A stretch of 5,571 nt of DNA from an uncultured bacterium (GTDB lineage: Bacteria > Cyanobacteriota > Vampirovibrionia > Gastranaerophilales > Gastranaerophilaceae). Shown piece by piece: positions 1-4,530 of this stretch (the first letter of the stretch is position 1; each line of letters opens with the position of its first letter). The notes below the pieces were generated by a model. That model had not been told where the DNA came from, did no database searches, and saw nothing but the letters and a program-made list of their open reading frames with translations. The stretch spans positions 1 through 5,571 of the forward strand of contig USCK01000123.1 in NCBI GenBank assembly GCA_900553205.1, read 5' to 3'. The translations under genes were made by a program, and so were the position numbers.

Positions 1-317
1 CACCGACTCTTGGTATCATCGGTGCTGTTTTAGGTTTGATTCAGGTTATGCAAAATCTTGCTGATCCGTCAAAACTTGGTGAAGGTATTGCTGTTGCGTT
101 TGTTGCAACTATTTATGGTTTGGTTGCAGCTAACTTGTACATGCTTCCTTGCTTTAATAGAATTAAAAATATTTACGGAAAAATCTTTCTTTCAAAAAAT
201 GTTATTATAGAGGGTGTTCTTGCTATACAAGCAGGTGAAAGCCCTACATTAATCAGTCGTAAATTAGGCTCTTTTATACTTGGTGCAAGCTCAAAAGGAA
301 TGGAAAACAATGGCTAA
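1..317 (+). CDS. motA: Flagellar motor stator protein MotA, C-terminal part
   Basis: The gene enters from the left edge in the frame beginning at base 3 and ends with TAA at 315-317, leaving 104 codons. MotA is the inner-membrane subunit that surrounds MotB and turns ion flow into torque on the flagellar rotor. The visible part begins with PTLGIIGAVLGLI, the conserved third membrane segment with the Pro-containing motif. It continues through ADPSKLGEGIAVAFVATIYG, the fourth membrane segment, and a second conserved proline in YMLPCFNRIK at the cytoplasmic exit. The cytoplasmic tail follows with the typical EGVLAIQAGESPTLISRKL pattern. The first methionine-like codon at 36 is internal, because the conserved PTLG motif lies before it. 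The stop overlaps the motB start by 8 bases, which suggests translational coupling. The identification is firm; PomA/MotA subtype (sodium or proton) cannot be told from this fragment. Confidence 0.95.
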   Translation, partial: PTLGIIGAVLGLIQVMQNLADPSKLGEGIAVAFVATIYGLVAANLYMLPCFNRIKNIYGKIFLSKNVIIEGVLAIQAGESPTLISRKLGSFILGASSKGMENNG

Positions 318-1368
318 AAAAGCAAAACCACCTGAACATGAGAATTTGGAACGTTGGCTGGTATCTTATGCCGATTTTATGACCTTGCTTTTTGCAACTT
401 TTGTTGTGCTTTATGCTTTGTCGCAGACCGATGTCGCAGAATTAAGCAAAATTGATGAGTCGTTGCAGCGGGCCTTTTCAAAAGTTTCTATTTTGCAAGG
501 TAATGACGGAATCATGGATGGTGGACAAAGTATTATGGACGCAGGTGGTGGGTCTGCATTTATTCAAGAGCTTATGGCTGAATATATCAGTCCGAAGTAT
601 GAATCTCAGTCTTTTGAACAAATAGAAAAACAAATTGACCAAATGAAGAAAGATGGTGAACTTGAAGGTGTGGATTCTCAAATAACCGACCAAGGCTTGT
701 TGATTACATTTGATGAAAAATATTTGTTTGCGTCAGGTTCAGTTGATTTGAGTCCTGCTGCCAAAAAACTTTTGGATAAAGTCGGAGTTTTGATATACGA
801 AAAATTTGTTATGCACTCAATAAGAGTTGAGGGTCATACTGACAGCTCTCCGATAGCTTCTGCGAGATTCCCTTCTAACTGGGAATTATCAAGTGCCAGA
901 GCATGTACGATAGTCAGATATATGATTTCTCGTTTTAAATTTAATCCTTCTTTGTTCTCTGCTGTTGGTTATGCTGATACACGCCCTGCAGGTGGTGGAA
1001 CGGCTCAAAGAGATTCAAGAAAAGACAGAAGGGTAGAAATTTTAGTACTTAAAAACAAGTTGAATTCTATCGAAAAACCTCAAAATGCAGTTTTGAAAAT
1101 GTCAAAAGAACAGCAGTTAAAATTGCAGACAGATAGAAAAGAACTTGTTTCTTCAATAAAATCTGACCATAGTATTTCGCCTGCTGCTCAAGCGTTGTTA
1201 AAAGGTAGCGGCTCTGATAAACGCCGAGTTATTGATATGAGAAATTATGCAGAATCTAAGGGAATTACTCTTGATAATAAAGAATTGTATAACAGAGTAG
1301 GGGTTCCAAAATATGATATGCAAGATAAAAGTGTAGAAAAACAGTTACGGAATAATGAAGATTTTTAG
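310..1368 (+). CDS. motB: Flagellar motor stator protein MotB with OmpA-like domain and long C-terminal tail
   Basis: MotB anchors the stator to peptidoglycan and carries the ion-binding aspartate. The 352-residue product has a short basic N-terminus and one membrane helix at about 17-38. The helix contains SYADFMTLLFATF, where Asp22 matches the family's ion-carrying Asp. A plug-like amphipathic stretch follows (about 43-62), then a linker. The OmpA/MotB domain spans about 129-247, with EGHTDS at 174-179, NWELSSARA at 190-198 and RRVEILVL at 240-247. I chose ATG 310 because AAAAGGA at 293-299 precedes it. A TTG at 280 would extend the frame by 10 residues inside motA with no better signal. 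About 105 residues follow the OmpA domain, mostly polar and charged; most MotB proteins end soon after this domain, so this is odd. The gene sits in an operon with motA and is followed after 3 bases by the next gene. Confidence 0.95.
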   Translation: MAKKAKPPEHENLERWLVSYADFMTLLFATFVVLYALSQTDVAELSKIDESLQRAFSKVSILQGNDGIMDGGQSIMDAGGGSAFIQELMAEYISPKYESQSFEQIEKQIDQMKKDGELEGVDSQITDQGLLITFDEKYLFASGSVDLSPAAKKLLDKVGVLIYEKFVMHSIRVEGHTDSSPIASARFPSNWELSSARACTIVRYMISRFKFNPSLFSAVGYADTRPAGGGTAQRDSRKDRRVEILVLKNKLNSIEKPQNAVLKMSKEQQLKLQTDRKELVSSIKSDHSISPAAQALLKGSGSDKRRVIDMRNYAESKGITLDNKELYNRVGVPKYDMQDKSVEKQLRNNEDF

Positions 1369-1371
1369 AAT

Positions 1372-2022
1372 ATGATTGAGTATTATGTAGGATTATCGTT
1401 GGCGCCTTCTGCCACAATAGAAACAGGTATTGCAATATTAGACCAAAATAATACAATGATTTTGGTTGATAAGTTTTTTACGATGAAAGATGTTCAACAT
1501 TTTTTTGATAATTATTCATCTTTGAGAAACTCAAAAATTTGTATTTCTTTACCTTGGGATAATACCTTGATGACAGGTAAATGGAGAATACTGTCAAAAC
1601 CGTATCAGTTGATAAATACTACTAATAAACAAAAGTTTTTTAATGTTGATAATTGGACTCAAAGATTTTCTACAAGAGGGTGCGATTATTTTACTTCTTT
1701 GGTTGAAGAAAAAGAAGTTGATATAAGCCGTTATGACTTGTATTTGTCCAAATTGAAACTGGATTTGTACTCAAACTATAAACAACGGTCTCCTGCAGAT
1801 TGCAAGTTTTTGCAAAACATTTTGAGAACAGAGTTTGGTTTTTCTGATATTCCTAACAATATGATGCCTGCAGGCGCCTTGGAAGCTATGATTGGCGCTT
1901 TGGTTGCAAGAGAAAAGGCAAACGGTAATTCAGAAGTTTTGTATTCTTTTAAAGGACTTGATGTTGTAAATGTGCATGATTCACATTTAGTTTATAAAGC
2001 TCCTTTAATCCCTGTAGAGTAA
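1372..2022 (+). CDS. Uncharacterised protein, possibly RNase H-fold (DUF429-like)
   Basis: This 216-residue soluble protein has no signal peptide or membrane helix. It starts 3 bases after motB, with only a weak upstream purine run (TGAAG at 1356-1360), so it probably depends on coupling to motB translation. The N-terminus (YYVGLSLAPSATIETGIAIL, residues 4-23) reads as two beta strands as in RNase H-like folds. ICISLPW at 56-62 follows, then RGCDYF at 102-107, and a late helix PAGALEAMIGALVARE at 166-181. This order (strand-turn-strand, I-[SD]-x-P, R-x-C/D, D/E-A-x-x-A-L) recalls DUF429 predicted nucleases. The first acidic residue expected near position 9 is a serine, so catalysis is doubtful. 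The family assignment is my pattern judgement and weak; reality as a gene is well supported by operon position and length. The last 74 bases overlap coaX on the other strand. Confidence 0.8.
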   Translation: MIEYYVGLSLAPSATIETGIAILDQNNTMILVDKFFTMKDVQHFFDNYSSLRNSKICISLPWDNTLMTGKWRILSKPYQLINTTNKQKFFNVDNWTQRFSTRGCDYFTSLVEEKEVDISRYDLYLSKLKLDLYSNYKQRSPADCKFLQNILRTEFGFSDIPNNMMPAGALEAMIGALVAREKANGNSEVLYSFKGLDVVNVHDSHLVYKAPLIPVE

Positions 2023-2731
2023 GGGTTGGGTTTACATAATCAAATTTACGGTTCATGTATTGTGAGATTAGTTCGCAGTTGCCACCTGTTGCAACTATTG
2101 TTGCTTTCGTACCCATTTCTTTTTCACACTCGGAGAGTAGTCCTTCTACCATGCAAGCTGTTCCTCTGATTACACCTGATAGTATTGCATCAAGTGTGTT
2201 ATCCCCGATTGCTTTTTCTGACACTGTAGCATCAAGTTTAGGCAGTTTTGATGTACATTTACTGAGTGATGTAAGCTGGGTATTTATCCCCGGGGCTATG
2301 ACACCACCTATAAACTCACCTTTAGAGTTTACAATATCAAAAGTGTTTGCCGTTCCAAAATCTACAACAATCACAGGCAATTTGTATAATTGAGCAGCTG
2401 CAATTCCATTTGCTATCCTATCTGCACCTATTTCGTTGTTGTCTTTAAGCTTTAATTTGATACCAATATCTAAGTTGGGTGATAGAATAACTGCTTCTAT
2501 ACCAAAAGCGGATAATACTGCATCATAAAGTGTTTTGTCTAACCCGTTTACGACAGAGGCTATTATGCAACCTTCAATGTTTATTGAGCCAAGTGTATCA
2601 ATAAGAAGGTCTTTGTAAGTATCAGTTGAGTAATGAATATTAGATGGTATTCTTTTAATACTATCTATACTTTCACCATTAAAGATACCTATGGTTATGC
2701 TTGTATTTCCGATATCAAGTGCTAACAACAT
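1949..2731 (-). CDS. coaX: Type III pantothenate kinase
   Basis: CoaX phosphorylates pantothenate with ATP, the first committed step to coenzyme A. It is a cytosolic ASKHA-fold dimer that usually needs a monovalent cation. The 260 residues match the family's usual length and carry its motifs in order: DIGNT at 6-10 (phosphate-binding loop), GADRIAN at 102-108 (Asp104 at the position of the family's catalytic Asp), DFGTANT at 124-130, GGVIAPG at 142-148, and ATGGN at 214-218. The closing NPTLTLQGLKELY pattern is at 234-246. The start ATG (2731-2729) has AAAGGA (2745-2740) eight bases upstream. About 11 residues follow the usual family end. The 3' end overlaps the convergent DUF429-like gene. 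The 67-codon gene upstream on the same strand, 57 bases away, is probably in the same transcript. Confidence 0.96.
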   Translation of the reverse strand: MLLALDIGNTSITIGIFNGESIDSIKRIPSNIHYSTDTYKDLLIDTLGSINIEGCIIASVVNGLDKTLYDAVLSAFGIEAVILSPNLDIGIKLKLKDNNEIGADRIANGIAAAQLYKLPVIVVDFGTANTFDIVNSKGEFIGGVIAPGINTQLTSLSKCTSKLPKLDATVSEKAIGDNTLDAILSGVIRGTACMVEGLLSECEKEMGTKATIVATGGNCELISQYMNRKFDYVNPTLTLQGLKELYKLNVNHAHLQHQVL

Positions 2732-2739
2732 ACAATTAA

Positions 2740-2745
2740 TCCTTT
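2740..2745 (-). promoter_or_regulatory. coaX ribosome binding site in the loop of an inverted repeat
   Basis: AAAGGA reads on the minus strand eight bases before the coaX ATG. It lies in the 14-base spacer of a perfect 9-base inverted repeat (2730-2738 and 2753-2761) whose one arm includes the first two bases of the start codon. In RNA the Shine-Dalgarno would sit in the loop. The stem has one G-C pair, so its stability is questionable. Confidence 0.6.
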
Positions 2746-2788
2746 ATAGGGCTAATTGTATATCAAACAGACTTAATGTAAATAAGAA

Positions 2789-2992
2789 TTAAGATCTGTA
2801 TGCTGTTGAAGATGCACTGCTTTGATCTGAAGCTTGTGGATTTTGCGCAAAAAATATGCTGACATCTTTTACCAAATTAACACCACTCTTTATTACTTTG
2901 CCCATAAAATCGTCTTCTTCAGGTTTTCTTTTTATAGTTCCAGCATTGTAGTCAAGTTTATGTCCTGTTGATTGTATTCCACCGTTTCTCAT
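2789..2992 (-). CDS. Small protein of unknown function upstream of coaX
   Basis: A 67-residue frame on the minus strand, starting at ATG 2992-2990. GGAGGA at 3004-2999 lies six bases before the start; this near-perfect Shine-Dalgarno is the main reason to believe the gene and this start. An internal Met at residue 30 could start a 38-residue product but has no comparable signal. The product is hydrophilic at the N-terminus (Lys/Glu/Asp-rich around 20-29). It then has a mixed hydrophobic stretch, KVIKSGVNLVKDVSIFFAQN at 32-51, that could form an amphipathic helix, and a Ser/Ala/Gln-rich tail. There is no signal peptide, cysteine or recognisable domain. I do not recognise the family. It precedes coaX by 57 bases on the same strand, so co-transcription is likely, but nothing ties its function to coenzyme A. 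Confidence 0.7.
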   Translation of the reverse strand: MRNGGIQSTGHKLDYNAGTIKRKPEEDDFMGKVIKSGVNLVKDVSIFFAQNPQASDQSSASSTAYRS

Positions 2993-3304
2993 GTTTTGTC
3001 CTCCATAAATAAGGTTTACATATATATAAAGTATATATCTTTTAAATAATTGCCTTTTTTATGACGCATGGTTAATAAAAGTTTACATTTGAGAAGTCAT
3101 TTAATAAGAGCTAAGAACATGAGTTTTTGTGAGCAAATAGTTAGTTTCTTGGGGTAATTTTGAACTCTTTAGGGCTTAAAGCCTGTAACAGCTTGAAAGA
3201 TTTTTTAATTATTACAATTTGTTAAAAATTTGGAGCTTAACTAGCAAATAAAATTTTGTTCAATTATTAATACCAGTGTACAAAGACAAAGGAGGAAAAA
3301 TTAA
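2993..3304. other. Divergent intergenic region, no gene seen
   Basis: This 312-base AT-rich stretch separates the minus-strand 67-codon gene from the plus-strand 105-codon gene, so both promoters should lie here. On the minus strand TATACT (3035-3030) about 26 bases before the GGAGGA is a plausible -10 box, but no convincing -35 partner stands 17 bases upstream. On the plus strand no box pair is convincing. A small hairpin-capable GGCT-TAA-AGCC lies near 3174-3184. A frame of 12 codons from ATG 3119 lacks a good ribosome site. I see no riboswitch or RNA gene. Confidence 0.6.
3289..3295 (+). promoter_or_regulatory. Strong Shine-Dalgarno of the 105-codon gene
   Basis: AAGGAGG is a full match to the anti-Shine-Dalgarno core and lies nine bases before ATG 3305. 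It fixes the start codon and, with the strong terminator downstream, suggests high expression of the small protein. Confidence 0.9.
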
Positions 3305-3622
3305 ATGTCTAAATTAGGATCAATTATGATGGCTATGGGTATTAAAAAAGCTGCACCTGCAAAAACAGTTGCTAAAGAAGCTGCAAAGGTTGTTTCTAAA
3401 CCTGCAGCAAAAGTAGAAGCTAAAGCTGCTGATGCAATGGAAGCTCAAGGCCGTGCAATGGTTAAAAAATATCAAAAACCTGAAATCGAAGTTGTAAAAA
3501 TGGAAAATCCAAAATCATTAAGAGCTACATCTGCTGGTGCTGGTGATGGTGGTGATGTTGATGGACCAAATATGGATTTCTTCAGTGAGCCTTCTAATCC
3601 ATCTTATTCAGTTTGGGAATAA
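3305..3622 (+). CDS. Small secreted-type or precursor-like peptide with KPEIEVV motif
   Basis: This 105-residue product has three parts. Residues 1-13 are a Met-rich start. Residues 14-55 are an Ala/Lys/Val-rich, strongly basic stretch likely to be helical. Residues 56-66 (YQKPEIEVVKM) form a compact motif, followed by an acidic, Gly/Asp/Ser/Pro-rich tail (67-105) with TSAGAGDGGD at 75-84 and aromatic residues near the end (FF 92-93, Tyr101, Trp104). Charge is sharply split: 12 Lys and 4 Asp/Glu in residues 1-58, but 7 Asp/Glu and 2 Lys/Arg in 67-105. There is no cysteine and no membrane helix. From memory, many gut-bacterial small proteins share a Y-x-K/x-P-E-x-E-V-V motif followed by a Thr-Ser-Gly-Gly-Asp stretch, and resemble leader-plus-core peptides (RiPP precursors), but their role is not settled. 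No modifying enzyme, protease or transporter is in the window. It is a single-gene transcript with its own terminator. A nucleoid-type or scaffold protein is an alternative because of the Ala/Lys region. Confidence 0.88.
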   Translation: MSKLGSIMMAMGIKKAAPAKTVAKEAAKVVSKPAAKVEAKAADAMEAQGRAMVKKYQKPEIEVVKMENPKSLRATSAGAGDGGDVDGPNMDFFSEPSNPSYSVWE

Positions 3623-3650
3623 TAATTAAATAGCCAATAAATAAAAATTT

Positions 3651-3690
3651 AAAGAGGTGATAATTATTTATTAATTATCACCTCTTTTTT
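3651..3690 (+). terminator. Rho-independent terminator of the 105-codon gene
   Basis: A perfect 16-bp stem (3651-3666 with 3672-3687) closes a five-base loop (TTTAT), and the 3' arm runs into a T tract ending at 3690. It begins 28 bases after the stop codon. The left arm starts with AAA, so it could also work in the opposite direction, although no minus-strand gene ends here. Confidence 0.93.
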
Positions 3691-3697
3691 GTTATTT

Positions 3698-3727
3698 GTC
3701 ATTACAAGCGTTAGTGAAGTAATTCAG
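3698..3727 (+). repeat. Interspersed repeat arm, degenerate copy A
   Basis: It begins GTCATTAC and ends GAAGTAATTCAG. These ends match those of the arm at 3883-3920 (GTCATTACGAG ... GAAGTAATCCAG), with a shorter, diverged middle. It is the most eroded of three related arms of the GTCATT...ATCCAG type. Confidence 0.6.
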
Positions 3728-3737
3728 AATATCCATT

Positions 3738-3811
3738 CGTCATTCAGAGCCGATAGGCGATTAATCTTAAGCAAGTCTTGGCAGAGATATTTCGCTATGC
3801 TCAATATGACG
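3738..3811. repeat. Imperfect inverted repeat (GTCATTC...GATATTTCGCT type)
   Basis: The left arm (3738-3767, starting CGTCATTCAGAGC) and the right arm (3785-3811, ending GCTCAATATGACG) are imperfect reverse complements across a 17-base spacer. The right arm also begins the 61-base direct repeat. This resembles a widespread type of short bacterial palindromic repeat with TTCGCT...GCTCA cores and TGACG ends. Confidence 0.65.
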
Positions 3812-3843
3812 AGTCATTCCGTACTACGATACGGAATCTGTCA
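3783..3843 (+). repeat. 61-base direct repeat, copy 1
   Basis: It is identical to 4090-4150 except at 3826 (A here, C at 4133). It contains ATATTTCGCTATGCTCAATA and a hairpin whose 8-bp stem is ATTCCGTA (3816-3823) paired with TACGGAAT (3830-3837). The outer TGAC/GTCA bases extend the palindrome imperfectly. Confidence 0.95.
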
Positions 3844-3882
3844 GTTTGATGTTTTGATAATAATCAGAATTGACAGATTTTA

Positions 3883-3920
3883 CGTCATTACGAGGGAATG
3901 TAAAGACCGAAGTAATCCAG
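3883..3920 (+). repeat. Interspersed repeat arm, copy B
   Basis: It starts CGTCATTACGAG and ends GTAATCCAG. It is an imperfect reverse complement of the arm at 3971-4006; together they bracket an AT-rich core of 50 bases (3921-3970). The paired arms suggest a small palindromic or MITE-like element. Confidence 0.75.
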
Positions 3921-3970
3921 TTCCTTCAATAAACACTAAACAAATTTAATATGCCTAAATTGATTATTTA

Positions 3971-4006
3971 CTGGATTGCCACGTCACTTCGTGACTCGCA
4001 ATGACG
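3971..4006 (-). repeat. Interspersed repeat arm, copy C (inverted)
   Basis: It reads CTGGATTGCC to CGCAATGACG on the plus strand, the inverted partner of 3883-3920. Inside it GTCAC (3983-3987) and GTGAC (3991-3995) form a short perfect inner palindrome around TTC. This arm is the least degenerate of the three and probably closest to the family consensus. Confidence 0.78.
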
Positions 4007-4040
4007 GATTGAACTGTTTTGAATATCTTCCATACTCACA

Positions 4041-4074
4041 GAAATTCGCTCTGCTCGGCTTGCCGAAGAATTTC
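4041..4074. repeat. Hairpin-forming repeat with TCGG/CCGA core
   Basis: GAAATTC (4041-4047) pairs with GAATTTC (4068-4074). Inside it TCGG (4055-4058) pairs with CCGA (4063-4066) over a four-base loop. It carries a TTCGCT...GCTCGGC core like the neighbouring repeats and lies 16 bases before the second direct-repeat copy. Confidence 0.6.
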
Positions 4075-4089
4075 ATGCAATTGTTTGTT

Positions 4090-4150
4090 AGAGATATTTC
4101 GCTATGCTCAATATGACGAGTCATTCCGTACTCCGATACGGAATCTGTCA
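4090..4150 (+). repeat. 61-base direct repeat, copy 2
   Basis: This second copy of 3783-3843 is 307 bases downstream in the same orientation, with one mismatch (C at 4133). The high identity shows recent duplication or conversion, or constraint on the palindrome. Confidence 0.95.
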
Positions 4151-4279
4151 ATGCCGATTGTTTATTACATCAAACAAACTAATCTTGTTCCTTGTTAGAG
4201 AGTATCTAATGTTCTGTGTAAGTTGATAGAGAAATAACAATTAATAAAACCTGTCAGCAATAAAATTATTATCATTAAC

Positions 4280-4298
4280 TAGTATTAAAATAATACTA
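4280..4298. repeat. Perfect 8-bp AT-rich palindrome
   Basis: TAGTATTA and TAATACTA flank AAA. No T tract follows, so it is not a usual terminator. It lies about 230 bases before the exoprotein gene and could be a protein-binding site or chance in AT-rich DNA. Confidence 0.4.
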
Positions 4299-4434
4299 AT
4301 ACCACAAGTGTAATTAGATATAATTAAATAATTTGATTTCAATATTATTGATATATGAAAAAATGTAAAATTTTGTAAAAAACAAATCATGTAATGTCAA
4401 AAATAATTTATCAGGAAACTTTACATGTTAGAAT

Positions 4435-4468
4435 GGATTTTGAGGTTAGTGGGGAAATCAACCAATCC
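4435..4468 (+). promoter_or_regulatory. Possible leader hairpin before the exoprotein gene
   Basis: GGATT (4435-4439) and GGTT (4444-4447) pair with AACC and AATCC (4460-4468), leaving a four-base bulge on the left strand and a 12-base loop containing GGGGAAA. It ends 62 bases before the start codon, so it may be in the 5' untranslated RNA. I do not recognise a known riboswitch. Confidence 0.35.
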
Positions 4469-4530
4469 ACAATACAAATCTTAAAAGTTAGTGATTATTT
4501 ATGCTAGATATATATAAGGAAGTGAATTAC

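Larger units (their letters stand above)
3623..4530. other. Long gene-free region with palindromic repeats then AT-rich DNA
   Basis: About 0.9 kb lies between two plus-strand genes. Its left part holds the terminator. From 3698 to about 4150 is a cluster of short imperfect palindromes with higher GC than the surroundings. From 4151 to 4530 the DNA is very AT-rich with two further hairpins and presumably the promoter of the exoprotein gene, which I could not place. An 86-codon plus frame at 3689-3949 is made of the repeat units and has no ribosome site, so I do not count it as a gene. I see no tRNA or transposase. Confidence 0.75.

Noticed and set aside
280..309. TTG start adding 10 residues to MotB
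   Set aside because: ATG 310 has a purine-rich ribosome site and gives the usual short MotB N-terminus; the extension lies wholly inside motA.
478..693. Minus-strand 71-codon frame
   Set aside because: It is antisense to well-conserved motB and its product shows no recognisable pattern.
1265..1456. Minus-strand 63-codon frame
   Set aside because: It lies across the motB/DUF429-like junction in antisense; its hydrophobic content is the complement of AT-rich codons.
2055..2393. Plus-strand 112-codon frame
   Set aside because: It is fully antisense to the conserved middle of coaX, whose motifs are unmistakable.
3119..3157. 12-codon leader peptide frame starting at ATG 3119
   Set aside because: No clear ribosome site and no attenuator-like structure or regulatory codon run; chance is enough.
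3689..3949. Plus-strand 86-codon frame
   Set aside because: It begins inside the terminator T tract region, has no ribosome site and is built from palindromic repeat units.
3698..4150. CRISPR array
   Set aside because: Repeats are of unequal type, orientation and spacing, and only two near-identical copies exist, 307 bases apart.
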